DNA from: Pseudomonas marginalis
GTDB lineage: Bacteria; Pseudomonadota; Gammaproteobacteria; Pseudomonadales; Pseudomonadaceae
Assembly: GCF_008692035.1 (NCBI RefSeq)
Contig: NZ_VTFG01000002.1
Span: 1,240,001-1,304,000 of the forward strand
Direction: 5' to 3'
DNA length: 64,000 bases
Shown: positions 33,976-43,496 of the stretch, one piece after another
How positions within the stretch are numbered: the stretch's first letter is position 1
Layout of the letters: every line of letters begins with the position of its first letter
Notes under the pieces: model-generated
Seen by the model: only the letters and a program-made list of their open reading frames with translations
Told to the model about the DNA's origin: nothing
Database searches by the model: none
Made by a program: the position numbers and the translations under genes

Positions 33976-35469
33976 ATGAGTCAACGCCGTGTCCGTACCC
34001 TGGCCGCACGCCCAGAACTGTTAATGGTTCTGGGCAGCGGTATCACTGTTGTCTTGATCGTGGTCATCGTCGCCGCGTTGCTGATCCGCGAACACGCCAG
34101 CACCCTGCAGGCCGCTACGCGCTCAACCACCAATATCGCCCAGTTGATCAACGCCGACGTGCTACGGAACGTCGAGCTCTACGACCTGGCACTCAAAGGG
34201 TTGATTGCCGCCAAACAACGCGAAGACCTGTCCCAGGTTACGGCGAATATCCAGCACCTGGTGCAGTTTGACTTGTCCACTGCCGCACCTTTCAAGGGTG
34301 AAGTGCTGTTGTTGGACGCCGACGGCGCGGTGATCGCGGACTCTTCCACCCTGCAGCCCACCCCGCGCAACTTTGCCAGCCGCGATTACTTCCAGGTGCA
34401 TGCCAAAGACGCCCAGGCCGGTTTGTTCATCAGCCGACCGTTCAAGATCCACTGCGATTGCGACCAGGTCTGGCGCATGGCGTTCAGTCGGCGCGTATCA
34501 GGCCCCAATGGTGAATTTGCCGGCGTTGCCGTCGCAACCATGCGCCTGGCGTACTTCGATCAGCTTTTCAGTACGCTCACCATCGGCAACGGCAGCAGCG
34601 TCAACCTGCTGAGCAACCGAGGCATTTTGCTCGCCCAGCAACCGCTGCTGGAGCGCGACATGATCGACAAGGACCTGAGCGAACGTCCCAACTTCAAGCG
34701 CATGCTGCGCGAAGGCAGTGGCAGCTTCCAGGCCATCTCTGCCATCAGCGGCAAGGAGCGCCTGTACACCTTCACCAATGTCGGAGACCTGCCGCTGATT
34801 GTGGTGGTGGCCCTGTCCAGTGAAGATGTATTCGCCCCCTGGAAGCGCGCCGCACTGCTGACCAGTGGCGCCACGGGCATCCTGTGTATCGGCTTGTTAT
34901 GGCTGACCTGGATGCTGCGCCGGGAACTGCGCCGCCGTTATCGCGCAGAGCGCGTCCTGTCAGAACTGGCAGCCACCGACGCCCTGACCGGCCTGGCCAA
35001 CCGCCGCATCCTCGACGAACGCCTGCGCCTTGAATGGGACCGGGCGCAACGTTCGCTCGAACCACTGACTGTGCTGATGATCGACGTGGACCACTTCAAG
35101 GCCTTCAACGACCGCCACGGCCATCATGGTGGCGATGCAGCACTGCGCACGGTGGCCCAGGTTATCAGCGCCAATATCCGCCGCCCTGCCGACCTCGCAG
35201 CGCGTTACGGCGGCGAGGAGTTCGCGGTGGTGCTGCCCAATACGGACGCCAAGGGCGCGTGGGTCATCGCCGAGCATATCCGCAGCAGCATCGAACATTT
35301 GCCGCGGGTGGCGGGGGATGAGCAGCCGATCACGGCGAGCATCGGCATGAGCACCCGGGACAAGCGCAGCCGGATGTCCCTGGAGGGCTTGCTGCTCAGT
35401 GCGGACCGGGCGTTGTATGAGGCCAAGCACACGGGGCGCAATCGGATTGTGGATGCCAGTGAGGGGTGA
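33976..35469 (+). CDS. Diguanylate cyclase (Cache-type sensor, GGDEF)
   Basis: The 497-residue product has two membrane helices (about residues 18-38 and 290-312) around a periplasmic double-Cache-like sensor domain, then a GGDEF domain. The active-site motif is GGEEF at residues 412-416, and an RxxD inhibitory site (RPAD, 403-406) sits five residues before it, so product inhibition is expected. It makes c-di-GMP from two GTP. It lies alone between oprD and lpxC. c-di-GMP is known to activate alginate polymerisation through Alg44, so a link to the alginate operon is possible but not shown. Confidence 0.94.
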   Translation: MSQRRVRTLAARPELLMVLGSGITVVLIVVIVAALLIREHASTLQAATRSTTNIAQLINADVLRNVELYDLALKGLIAAKQREDLSQVTANIQHLVQFDLSTAAPFKGEVLLLDADGAVIADSSTLQPTPRNFASRDYFQVHAKDAQAGLFISRPFKIHCDCDQVWRMAFSRRVSGPNGEFAGVAVATMRLAYFDQLFSTLTIGNGSSVNLLSNRGILLAQQPLLERDMIDKDLSERPNFKRMLREGSGSFQAISAISGKERLYTFTNVGDLPLIVVVALSSEDVFAPWKRAALLTSGATGILCIGLLWLTWMLRRELRRRYRAERVLSELAATDALTGLANRRILDERLRLEWDRAQRSLEPLTVLMIDVDHFKAFNDRHGHHGGDAALRTVAQVISANIRRPADLAARYGGEEFAVVLPNTDAKGAWVIAEHIRSSIEHLPRVAGDEQPITASIGMSTRDKRSRMSLEGLLLSADRALYEAKHTGRNRIVDASEG

Positions 35470-35518
35470 TGATCGCCACCACGCTGCGCATGGGAACGAG
35501 GGAGGCGCGTCACAGGCA

Positions 35519-35551
35519 CATAAAAAAAGGCCACCCGAAGGCAGCCTTTAA
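35519..35551 (-). terminator. Bidirectional terminator between lpxC and the cyclase gene
   Basis: On the minus strand AAAGGCTGCC-TTCG-GGTGGCC runs into TTTTTTT 25 bases after the lpxC stop, with a stable UUCG tetraloop. On the plus strand the same stem is flanked by an A run and ends in CCTTTAAAAAC, so it may also stop the cyclase transcript, weakly. It is the natural end of the mra/dcw operon. Confidence 0.85.
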
Positions 35552-35575
35552 AAACTAAAGAAAGAGAGTTGTTAC

Positions 35576-36487
35576 TTACACCGCCGCAACGGGACGCATG
35601 TAAGAGATCGGTGCGGTGCTGGCATCTTCGAAGGTCACGACTTCCCAAGCGTCTGTCTGCTCAATCAACTTGCGCAGCAGCTGGTTGTTAAGGGCGTGGC
35701 CCGACTTGAAGCCTTTGAACTCGCCTATCAGGCTATTGCCCAGCAGGTAGAGGTCACCGATTGCATCGAGGATCTTGTGCTTCACGAATTCGTCTTCATA
35801 GCGAAGGCCGTCTTCGTTCAGTACACCATCCGCGTCGACCACAATGGCGTTTTCAACGCTGCCGCCGAGTGCGAGGTTGTGCTTGCGCAGGTACTCGATG
35901 TCACTCATGAAACCAAAGGTACGGGCGCGGCTGACTTCTTTTACGAACGAAGTGCTGGAAAAATCCACGCTTGCACTCTGGGTGCGGTCACGGAATACCG
36001 GGTGATCGAAATCGATCTCAAAGCTCACTTTAAAGCCTTCGAACGGGACGAAGGTGGCGCGCTTGTCGCCGTCTTCTACTGTCACTTCCCGCAGAATGCG
36101 TATGAACTTCTTGGCTGCGTCCTGTTCTTCCAGGCCGGCAGATTGAATCAAGAATACGAAGGGTCCAGCGCTGCCATCCATGATCGGGACTTCGGACGCG
36201 GAGAGCTCGACGTAGGCGTTATCGATGCCCAAACCGGCCATGGCCGAGAGCAAGTGCTCCACCGTGTCCACTTTGACGTCACCGTTGACCAACGTGGTCG
36301 ACATCGTGGTTTCGCCAACATTTTCCGCGCGAGCAGGAATCTGCACCACAGGGTCCAGGTCGGCACGCACAAACACGATGCCGGTGTCGACAGGTGCAGG
36401 CTTGAGGGTCAGGTATACCTTCTCCCCGGAGTGCAGACCTACACCTGTGGCACGAATAATATTCTTCAGGGTGCGTTGTTTAATCAT
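35576..36487 (-). CDS. lpxC: LpxC, UDP-3-O-acyl-N-acetylglucosamine deacetylase
   Basis: LpxC performs the committed step of lipid A synthesis, removing the acetyl group from UDP-3-O-acyl-GlcNAc. The 303-residue product opens with MIKQRTLKNIIRATGVGLHS. The zinc ligands are H78 (VDTVEHLLSAMAGLG) and the His/Asp pair in KHKILDAIGDL, with the catalytic His in FKSGHALNN. Its size matches other LpxC proteins. It is the last gene of the cluster, 112 bases after ftsZ, where a likely separate promoter lies. In E. coli its level is set by FtsH proteolysis; the C-terminus here is short (TAPISYMRPVAAV). Confidence 0.97.
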   Translation of the reverse strand: MIKQRTLKNIIRATGVGLHSGEKVYLTLKPAPVDTGIVFVRADLDPVVQIPARAENVGETTMSTTLVNGDVKVDTVEHLLSAMAGLGIDNAYVELSASEVPIMDGSAGPFVFLIQSAGLEEQDAAKKFIRILREVTVEDGDKRATFVPFEGFKVSFEIDFDHPVFRDRTQSASVDFSSTSFVKEVSRARTFGFMSDIEYLRKHNLALGGSVENAIVVDADGVLNEDGLRYEDEFVKHKILDAIGDLYLLGNSLIGEFKGFKSGHALNNQLLRKLIEQTDAWEVVTFEDASTAPISYMRPVAAV

Positions 36488-36539
36488 GGCTTGGACCGCT
36501 TCAGCGCAAATTGCGAACTGGTATCAACAAAGGCTGGCG

Positions 36540-36548
36540 ATAATAGCA
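36540..36548 (-). promoter_or_regulatory. Putative lpxC promoter (extended -10)
   Basis: On the minus strand, TGCTATTAT in the ftsZ-lpxC gap is an extended -10 (TGnTATAAT type). A good -35 is not evident at 17 bases, as is common for extended -10 promoters. It lies about 53 bases before the lpxC start and could let lpxC be expressed apart from ftsZ. Confidence 0.4.
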
Positions 36549-36599
36549 GACCAGACCTTTGCTGAACACCAATCACCTTCATAGCCCTGATACATTCCA

Positions 36600-37805
36600 T
36601 TAATCGGCCTGACGACGCAGGAATGCCGGGATGTCCAGGTAGTCCAGATCATCTTGCGGATTCGGGCTACGGGACGCCGCAGCACCGGCCTGAGCCTGGT
36701 TGCGCATCACGGTCGGACGATCCAGGTCACGGTAGTTCACCGACGGCAGTTCCTGGCGCGAAGGCGCTGGAGCGGCAGCCGCTTGGCTCGCGTGGCTGGC
36801 CTGGCTGTTATGCAGGGTGTTGTCGATGACCTTCACAGGCTTCTCGATTTTCGCGCCCAAGCCGGTGGCAACCACGGTCACGTGCAGCTCGTCGCGCATG
36901 TCCGGATCGATAACGGTACCGACCTTGACCATGGCGTGCTCGGAAGCGAAGGCTTCGATGATGCTACCCACGTCGGAGTACTCACCCAGGGACAGGTCAG
37001 GACCGGCGGTGATATTCACCAGGATGCCGCGTGCGCCTTGCAGGTTCACGTCTTCCAGCAACGGGTTGCGGATGGCCGCTTCGGTGGCTTCGCGTGCACG
37101 GTTCGGACCGCTGGCGCAGCCAGTGCCCATCATCGCCATGCCCATTTCGCTCATGACAGTACGGACGTCGGCAAAGTCGACGTTGATCATGCCCGGGCGC
37201 TTGATGATGTCGGAGATACCGCGAACGGCACCGGCCAGTACATCGTCAGCCTTGGCGAATGCGGACAGCAGGCTCGCGTCCTTGCCCAGGATGGTCAGCA
37301 GCTTCTCGTTGGGAATGGTGATCAACGAGTCGACGCTTTCAGACAGCAGACGGATACCTTCGTCGGCGATCTGCATGCGCTTGCGGCCTTCGAACGGGAA
37401 CGGACGGGTCACGACCGCGACCGTCAGAATCCCCATTTCCTTGGCCACTTCGGCAATGATCGGCGCTGCACCGGTACCGGTACCGCCGCCCATGCCCGTG
37501 GTGATGAACACCATGTTGGTGCCCTGCAGCACTTCGGCAATACGCTCGCGGTCTTCCAGGGCGGCTTGACGGCCGACTTCCGGATTGGCGCCGGCGCCGA
37601 GGCCCTTGGTCACGGCGGTGCCCAATTGCAGGATGGTCCGCGCGCCGATGCTTTTCAGCGCCTGGGCGTCAGTGTTGGCGCAGATGAATTCAACGCCTTC
37701 AATGTTGCTCTTGACCATATGGTTGACAGCGTTGCCGCCGCCACCGCCGACACCGATCACTTTGATGACCGGGCTGGCGGGGATGTTGTCTACGAGTTCG
37801 AACAT
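36600..37805 (-). CDS. ftsZ: FtsZ, tubulin-like division GTPase
   Basis: FtsZ polymerises into the Z ring at mid-cell. The 401-residue product has the tubulin signature GGGTGTG at residues 106-112, the T7 loop NVDFADVRTVMSEMG (about 205-219) needed for GTP hydrolysis, and the conserved C-terminal peptide LDYLDIPAFLRRQ that binds FtsA and ZipA. ATG 37805 (MFELVDNIPAS) is used, with AAAGGAGAG just upstream. A variable, Gln/Ala/Pro-rich linker covers about residues 320-380. ftsA lies 74 bases upstream; that gap may hold extra ftsZ promoter activity. Confidence 0.98.
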   Translation of the reverse strand: MFELVDNIPASPVIKVIGVGGGGGNAVNHMVKSNIEGVEFICANTDAQALKSIGARTILQLGTAVTKGLGAGANPEVGRQAALEDRERIAEVLQGTNMVFITTGMGGGTGTGAAPIIAEVAKEMGILTVAVVTRPFPFEGRKRMQIADEGIRLLSESVDSLITIPNEKLLTILGKDASLLSAFAKADDVLAGAVRGISDIIKRPGMINVDFADVRTVMSEMGMAMMGTGCASGPNRAREATEAAIRNPLLEDVNLQGARGILVNITAGPDLSLGEYSDVGSIIEAFASEHAMVKVGTVIDPDMRDELHVTVVATGLGAKIEKPVKVIDNTLHNSQASHASQAAAAPAPSRQELPSVNYRDLDRPTVMRNQAQAGAAASRSPNPQDDLDYLDIPAFLRRQAD

Positions 37806-37879
37806 GTTCCCTCTCCTTTCGTTTTCTCTAGTTTTTTCGCCTACTGCTTGTTTCGGTGCTGCGGTGTTGCGGTAAATCT

Positions 37880-39142
37880 TTAGAAATTGCCCTTGACCCA
37901 CGCCTGCAGCCGCTCGAACAACGGCGCCTTGGCCTCGTCGTCGCTGCGGTAGCTGTCCCGGTTGCTCGGGCCCGACAGGGAAATGCCGTCGGTCTGCTTT
38001 TGCAGCCCGTACAACAGCAAGCCCACACCGGTGGAATAAATCGGGTTGCGCACCACGTCGCCCAGGCCTTTGACGCCATGGGGAACACCCAGGCGGACCG
38101 GCATGTGGAAGATTTCCTCGGCCAGTTCGACCGCGCCTTCCATCTTCGAGGTGCCACCGGTCAGCACAATGCCGGCCGGGATCAAATCTTCGTAGCCGCT
38201 GCGGCGCAGTTCAGCCTGGATCAGGGTGAACAGCTCGTCGTAGCGCGGCTCGACCACTTCGGCCAGGGCCTGGCGCGACAACTCACGCGGTGGACGGTCG
38301 CCCACGCTTGGCACCTTGATGGTTTCACCGGCACCGGCCAGCTTGGCCAGGGCGCAGGCGTAGCGGATCTTGATTTCTTCGGCGTACTGGGTCGGTGTAC
38401 GCAGCGCCATGGCGATGTCGTTGGTCACCTGGTCGCCGGCAATCGGGATCACGGCGGTGTGACGGATCGCACCCTCGGTGAAGATCGCGATGTCGGTGGT
38501 GCCGCCGCCGATGTCTACCAGGCATACGCCCAGTTCTTTTTCGTCGTCGGTCAGTACCGAATACGCGGAGGCAAGCTGCTCGAGAATGATGTCGTCGATT
38601 TCCAGGCCGCAGCGGCGCACGCATTTTTCAATGTTCTGCGCGGCGTTGACGGCACAGGTCACCACGTGGACCTTGGCTTCCAGACGTACGCCCGACATGC
38701 CCAGGGGCTCGCGGACGCCTTCCTGGTTATCGATCACGTAGTCCTGCGGCAGGGTGTGCAGCACGCGCTGGTCAGCCGGGATCGCCACGGCCTGGGCGGC
38801 GTCGAGGACGCGCTCAAGGTCGGCGGCGCTGACTTCACGGTCGCGAATCGCCACGATGCCGTGGGAGTTCAGGCTGCGGATATGGTTGCCCGCCACGCCG
38901 ACGAACGCCGAGTGAATCCGGCAACCGGCCATCAGCTGCGCTTCTTCGATGGCGCGCTGGATCGATTGCACGGTGGACTCGATGTTGACCACCACGCCCT
39001 TCTTCAGGCCACGGGACGGATGCGTGCCAATACCGACGATTTCGATCGTGCCGTCTTCCCCGACCTCGCCCACCAGCGCCACCACCTTGGAGGTGCCGAT
39101 ATCGAGACCGACGATCATTTTGCCGCTTTGCACGTTTGCCAT
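37880..39142 (-). CDS. ftsA: FtsA, actin-like division protein
   Basis: FtsA tethers FtsZ filaments to the inner membrane and activates septal synthesis. The 420-residue product has the actin-fold phosphate-1 motif VGLDIGTSKVVALVGE, phosphate-2 region LVDIGGGTTDIAIFTEG, the ATP-binding ILTGGTSKMEGAVELAEE and a C-terminal amphipathic membrane helix (LFERLQAWVKGNF). The length matches E. coli FtsA. GAGG sits about eight bases before the ATG. It is 15 bases after ftsQ and 74 bases before ftsZ in transcription order. Confidence 0.98.
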   Translation of the reverse strand: MANVQSGKMIVGLDIGTSKVVALVGEVGEDGTIEIVGIGTHPSRGLKKGVVVNIESTVQSIQRAIEEAQLMAGCRIHSAFVGVAGNHIRSLNSHGIVAIRDREVSAADLERVLDAAQAVAIPADQRVLHTLPQDYVIDNQEGVREPLGMSGVRLEAKVHVVTCAVNAAQNIEKCVRRCGLEIDDIILEQLASAYSVLTDDEKELGVCLVDIGGGTTDIAIFTEGAIRHTAVIPIAGDQVTNDIAMALRTPTQYAEEIKIRYACALAKLAGAGETIKVPSVGDRPPRELSRQALAEVVEPRYDELFTLIQAELRRSGYEDLIPAGIVLTGGTSKMEGAVELAEEIFHMPVRLGVPHGVKGLGDVVRNPIYSTGVGLLLYGLQKQTDGISLSGPSNRDSYRSDDEAKAPLFERLQAWVKGNF

Positions 39143-39157
39143 GGGTCCTGCCTCTTC

Positions 39158-40027
39158 TTAATTCTTCGCGACAGCGGGTTGCGCTGCCGTGGGCGCAGCC
39201 GGTTCACGCCAGCCGACGGCAAGGCCGTTGGCGTAACGCAGGTCGACGCTCGCAATGTTCGTAATCTGTTCTTTCAAGGTCTTGTCATAGATGGCGATGA
39301 AACGGCGCATCTTTTCCACCAGGCGGTCGCGTCCCAGCAACAACTGGATGCCCGGGCCGGAACTGCCTGCCCCGGTCGTCAAAAACCAGCTGCCCCGTTC
39401 ACGCAGTTCCAGGCGTGCAATGGAGAAGCCCATTGGCCGCAGCATCTGGCTCAGGGCCTGGTACTGCTGCATCACTTGCTGCTGCGCCCGCTGCGGCCCG
39501 AACAGCTGCGGCAGGTGCTCGTAGTTGGCCAGCTCACGCGGAGTGAACGCCTGGCCCTGGTTGTTCAACAGCGCCTCATCGCCCCAACGGGCCACGGGCA
39601 GTTGCTCTTCCAGGCGGATCGTCACCTGGTCCGGCCAGACGCGGCGGACTTCGGCGTGGGCGATCCACGGCATCTGCTCCAGCTCCCGACGCATACCGGC
39701 CAGGTCAATGGTGAAGAAGCTCGCGGCCAGGAACGGGCCGATACGCTGCTGCACCGCTTGCTGGCTGATGTAGCTCAGGTCGCCCTGCACGCTGATCTTG
39801 GTGATCGGCCGGTCGGCGTACGGCAATAGACGCTGCGCGCCCTCGTAAGTGCCGAAGCCCAACACCACCAGCATCACCGGCCAGAACAGCGCCTTGAGGA
39901 AACCAAAGTTGGCTTTCGGCAGGCGCGCCGACATCGGCTCTTTAGCCACCATTCGACTGGCACCCCGTGGCACCGGCTTGCGGCTCGGTGCTTGTGGGGG
40001 CTGATGACGAAGCGATGCGCCTTTCAT
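39158..40027 (-). CDS. ftsQ: FtsQ, divisome protein with POTRA domain
   Basis: FtsQ is a bitopic inner-membrane protein that joins FtsB and FtsL. The 289-residue product has a basic cytoplasmic N-terminus of about 48 residues, one membrane helix (FLKALFWPVMLVVLGFGTYEGA), a POTRA domain (ITKISVQGDLSYISQQAVQQ onward) and a beta domain including LRYANGLAVGW. The tail is a short Ala/Pro-rich stretch. It starts four bases after the ddl stop and ends 15 bases before ftsA, in the standard ddl-ftsQ-ftsA order. The N-terminal tail is slightly longer than in E. coli. Confidence 0.96.
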   Translation of the reverse strand: MKGASLRHQPPQAPSRKPVPRGASRMVAKEPMSARLPKANFGFLKALFWPVMLVVLGFGTYEGAQRLLPYADRPITKISVQGDLSYISQQAVQQRIGPFLAASFFTIDLAGMRRELEQMPWIAHAEVRRVWPDQVTIRLEEQLPVARWGDEALLNNQGQAFTPRELANYEHLPQLFGPQRAQQQVMQQYQALSQMLRPMGFSIARLELRERGSWFLTTGAGSSGPGIQLLLGRDRLVEKMRRFIAIYDKTLKEQITNIASVDLRYANGLAVGWREPAAPTAAQPAVAKN

Positions 40028-40031
40028 GTCC

Positions 40032-40988
40032 TTAGCCTCTTGGCTCGATGCTGGCGGCCAGAATCGCCAGCACCAACTGCTGGAAATCCAGGCCGGCTGC
40101 GCGAGCGGCCATCGGTACCAGGCTGTGGTCGGTCATGCCCGGTGCGGTGTTGACTTCCAGGAACCAGAAATTCCCTTGGTCATCCTGCATCACGTCTGCC
40201 CGTGCCCAACCGGCAATACCCAACGCCTCACAGGCTTTCGCCGTGAGGTCCATCAATTCCTGTTCTTTGGTTGCGTCAAGGCCGCACGGGATCCGGTACT
40301 GGGTATCGGAGGCCAGGTACTTGGCGTCGTAGTCGTAAAAGGTGTGGGGCGTGCCCAATGCGATGGGCGGCAATACCTGGCCACGCAGGGTGGCGATGGT
40401 GTACTCGGGACCCTGGATCCACTGTTCCACCAACACTTGCGAATCGTAGGTACTTGCCGCTTTCCATGCGTCGATCAATTCGGCGGCCGAGTTCACTTTA
40501 GCCATGCCGATACTGGAGCCTTCATGGGCAGGTTTGACGATCAAAGGCAGGCCCAGTTCCTTGGCTGCAGAAATACAATCGTCTTCGCTGCACAGAACAC
40601 TGTGACGCGGGGTTGGAATACCCAGGCTGTGCCACACCTGCTTGGTGCGCAACTTGTCCATGGCCAGTGCCGAAGCGAGGATGCCGCTGCCGGTGTAAGG
40701 GATACCGGCACACTCCAACAGGCCCTGCATGCTGCCGTCTTCACCGCCACGGCCGTGCAGGATGATGAAGGCACGGTCGATCTTCTCGGCCTGCAGGCGG
40801 GCGAGGAAGTCATCGCCCACGTCGATCCCGAACGCATTCACGCCGGCACTTTGCAGCGCATCGAGCACGGCGTTGCCGGACTTGAGCGACACTTCGCGCT
40901 CGGCGCTCTTGCCGCCGAACAGCACGGCCACGCGGCCGAAGTCGGCTGGCGCGATTGTCGAAAACAGGGAGCCGTAGTCAGCAGTCAT
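40032..40988 (-). CDS. ddlB: D-alanine--D-alanine ligase (DdlB)
   Basis: Ddl makes the D-Ala-D-Ala dipeptide used by MurF, consuming ATP. The 318-residue ATP-grasp enzyme has the opening VAVLFGGKSAEREVSLKSG, the glycine-rich segment GRGGEDGSMQGLLE, the ATP-binding LIVKPAHEGSSIGM and the metal-binding end NFWFLEVNTAPGMTDHS. The gene's ATG overlaps the murC stop (ATGA), as in other gammaproteobacteria. ddlA-like paralogues exist elsewhere in Pseudomonas; the dcw-linked copy is called ddlB. Confidence 0.97.
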   Translation of the reverse strand: MTADYGSLFSTIAPADFGRVAVLFGGKSAEREVSLKSGNAVLDALQSAGVNAFGIDVGDDFLARLQAEKIDRAFIILHGRGGEDGSMQGLLECAGIPYTGSGILASALAMDKLRTKQVWHSLGIPTPRHSVLCSEDDCISAAKELGLPLIVKPAHEGSSIGMAKVNSAAELIDAWKAASTYDSQVLVEQWIQGPEYTIATLRGQVLPPIALGTPHTFYDYDAKYLASDTQYRIPCGLDATKEQELMDLTAKACEALGIAGWARADVMQDDQGNFWFLEVNTAPGMTDHSLVPMAARAAGLDFQQLVLAILAASIEPRG

Positions 40989-42433
40989 TTCGACGCCCCC
41001 TTCTTGGCGGCCGCAAACAGCGGGCTCGCCAGCAACTTAGGCGCAAGGCCACCGATATCACCGGCACCCTGGCACAGCAGGATGTCGCCGGCGCGCAGCA
41101 GCGGCTTGACGATCGGCGCCAGGTCCACACCGCGCTCGATGTAGATCGGGTCCAACTGGCCGCGCTGGCGGATGCTGTTGCACAGCTTGCGGCTGTCGGC
41201 GCCGGGGATCGGTTCTTCACCGGCCGGGTAGACTTCCATCAGCAGCAGCACGTTGGCATCGGCCAATACATTGACGAAATCGTCGTACAAATCGCGGGTG
41301 CGGCTGTAGCGGTGCGGCTGGTAGACCATCACCAGGCGACGCTCCGGCCAGCCACCGCGCACGGCCTTGATCACCGCGGCAACTTCGGTCGGGTGGTGGC
41401 CATAGTCATCCACCAGCATCACGTCACCGCCTTCCACCGGCAGTTGGCCGTAGACCTGGAAGCGTCGGCCGACACCGGCAAAGCGCGACAGGCCCTCGAC
41501 GATGGCTTCATCGCTGACGCCCTCGTCGGAGGCGATGCAGATGGTCGCCAGGGAATTCAATACGTTGTGGTTGCCCGGCATGTTCACCGACACATCCAGC
41601 GGCTCGCGGTCGGGACGCAGCACGGTGAAGTAGGTCTGCATGCCTTCCTGGCGCACATTGATCGCGCGCACGTCGGCGTCTTCGCTGAAGCCGTAGGTCA
41701 CGGTCGGACGCTTGACCTGGGGCAGGATTTCACGCACCACCGGGTCGTCCAGACAAAGCACGGCCAGACCGTAGAACGGCAGGTTGTGCAGGAACTCGAC
41801 GAAGGTTTTCTTCAACTTGTTGAAGTCACCGTCGTAGGTGGCCATGTGATCTTCGTCGATGTTGGTGACCACAGCGACCAGCGGTTGCAGGTGCAGGAAA
41901 CTGGCGTCGCTTTCATCGGCTTCGGCGATCAGGTAGCGGCTGGTACCGAGCTGGGCATTGGTACCGGCCGCATTCAGGCGGCCACCGATGACGAAGGTCG
42001 GGTCCAGGCCACCGGCGGCGAACACCGAGGCAATCAGGCTGGTGGTGGTGGTCTTGCCATGGGTACCGGCGACGGCGATGCCGTGGCGATAGCGCATCAG
42101 CTCGGCGAGCATCTCGGCGCGTGGCACCACGGGAATGCGGCGCTCAAGAGCAGTGGCCACTTCCGGGTTGGAGGTGTTCACGGCGCTGGACACCACCAGC
42201 ACGTCAGCCTCGGCAGCGTTCTCGGCGCGGTGACCGATAAAGATCTGCGCGCCAAAGGACTTCAGGCGCTCGGTAACCGGCGACTCTTTCAAATCCGAGC
42301 CGGACACCTGGTAGCCCAGGTTCAGCAACACTTCGGCGATGCCGCACATGCCCACGCCGCCGATACCGACGAAGTGGATGCGACGGATGCGGCGCATTTC
42401 CGGTTGTGGCATGGCTTTCTGATTCTCAACCAT
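40985..42433 (-). CDS. murC: MurC, UDP-N-acetylmuramate--L-alanine ligase
   Basis: MurC adds L-Ala to UDP-MurNAc in the cytoplasm, the first peptide step of peptidoglycan precursor synthesis. The 482-residue product has the nucleotide-binding N-terminus IHFVGIGGVGMCGIAEVL, the ATP P-loop GTHGKTTTTSLIASV, and the conserved central EADESDASFLHLQP and C-terminal YGHHPTEVAAVI. Length fits the family. Its start overlaps murG by eight bases and its end overlaps ddl by four, so translation is probably coupled through the block. Confidence 0.98.
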   Translation of the reverse strand: MVENQKAMPQPEMRRIRRIHFVGIGGVGMCGIAEVLLNLGYQVSGSDLKESPVTERLKSFGAQIFIGHRAENAAEADVLVVSSAVNTSNPEVATALERRIPVVPRAEMLAELMRYRHGIAVAGTHGKTTTTSLIASVFAAGGLDPTFVIGGRLNAAGTNAQLGTSRYLIAEADESDASFLHLQPLVAVVTNIDEDHMATYDGDFNKLKKTFVEFLHNLPFYGLAVLCLDDPVVREILPQVKRPTVTYGFSEDADVRAINVRQEGMQTYFTVLRPDREPLDVSVNMPGNHNVLNSLATICIASDEGVSDEAIVEGLSRFAGVGRRFQVYGQLPVEGGDVMLVDDYGHHPTEVAAVIKAVRGGWPERRLVMVYQPHRYSRTRDLYDDFVNVLADANVLLLMEVYPAGEEPIPGADSRKLCNSIRQRGQLDPIYIERGVDLAPIVKPLLRAGDILLCQGAGDIGGLAPKLLASPLFAAAKKGASK

Positions 42434-43496
42434 GGGCCACCTCCAGGCAGATATCGACCACGGTGCGGGTTGCGTCAGGTTTGGCCAGGCGGCTTGCGGT
42501 GCTCGCCATGTTGTTGAGTCGTTCCGGTTGCATCAAAACCTCGGTCAGGCGTGCGGCCAAATCGGCGGCGCCAGTCGTTCTTTGCGGCAGCAGGAAGGCA
42601 GCGCCCTCCCCGGCCAAATATTCGGCGTTGCGGGTCTGGTGATCGTCGATGGCGTGGGGCAAGGGCACCAGCAAGGACGGCAGACCGGCAGCAGCCAGTT
42701 CACTGACGGTCAGCGCACCCGCGCGACAGACCACCAGGTCGGCCCAGCCATAGGCATGGGCCATGTCTTTGATAAAGGGCTGCACATTGGCCGCCACACC
42801 GGCTTCGCGATAACGCGTGGCGGTGACTTCATCGTGGTTCTTGCCGGCCTGGTGGAAGATCTCCGGGCGCAATTCCACGGGGAGTTGCGCCACGGCTTCC
42901 GGCAGCAATTTATTCAGCGGCTCGGCACCCAGGCTTCCGCCCAGGATCAGCAGGTGCGCCTTGCGCCCCGCCAGTGCTTCGCGGGCGATATCCATAAACA
43001 GCTCGGTGCGCACCGGGTTGCCGGTGGTACGGCGCTTATCCGACACACTGAAGGTGTTGGGGAACGCCTCGCACACCCGCGCAGCCAACGGCACCAGCAA
43101 ACGGTTGGCGGTACCGGCCACGGCGTTCTGCTCGTGCACGATCACCGGCACGCCGGCAAGTCTGGCGGCGACGCCACCGGGGCCGGTCACATAACCACCG
43201 AAGCCGAGCACACACACCGGCTGCAATTCACGGATGACCTTGCGCGCCTGCCACACCGCCTTGAGCAACACGAACGGTGCCTTGAGCAGGGACAACGTGC
43301 CCTTGCCGCGCAGGCCCGTGACGTTGATCAGGTGCAACGGCAATCCCGCATTCGGCACCAACTCGTTTTCGATGCCGCGCGGTGTACCCAGCCAGTGCAC
43401 GGTGTAGCCACGGTTCTGGAATTCCCGCGCGCACGCCAGGGCCGGGAACACATGGCCCCCGGTGCCGCCGGCCATGATCAGCACGTTAGCGCCCAT
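42426..43496 (-). CDS. murG: MurG, lipid II synthase
   Basis: MurG transfers GlcNAc from UDP-GlcNAc to lipid I on the inner face of the membrane, making lipid II. The 356-residue GT-B enzyme has the G-loops LIMAGGTGGHVFPAL and LGFGGYVTGPGG and the third signature LLILGGSLGAEPLN, plus the UDP-binding VCRAGALTVSELAAAGLPS. ATG 43496 (MGANVLIMAGG) is the natural start and overlaps the end of ftsW by 11 bases. Length matches E. coli MurG (355). Confidence 0.97.
   Translation of the reverse strand: MGANVLIMAGGTGGHVFPALACAREFQNRGYTVHWLGTPRGIENELVPNAGLPLHLINVTGLRGKGTLSLLKAPFVLLKAVWQARKVIRELQPVCVLGFGGYVTGPGGVAARLAGVPVIVHEQNAVAGTANRLLVPLAARVCEAFPNTFSVSDKRRTTGNPVRTELFMDIAREALAGRKAHLLILGGSLGAEPLNKLLPEAVAQLPVELRPEIFHQAGKNHDEVTATRYREAGVAANVQPFIKDMAHAYGWADLVVCRAGALTVSELAAAGLPSLLVPLPHAIDDHQTRNAEYLAGEGAAFLLPQRTTGAADLAARLTEVLMQPERLNNMASTASRLAKPDATRTVVDICLEVAHG

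Noticed and set aside
40032..40988. Ddl as a separately regulated ddlA
   Set aside because: It overlaps murC and adjoins ftsQ in the standard cluster order, so it is the dcw-linked copy.
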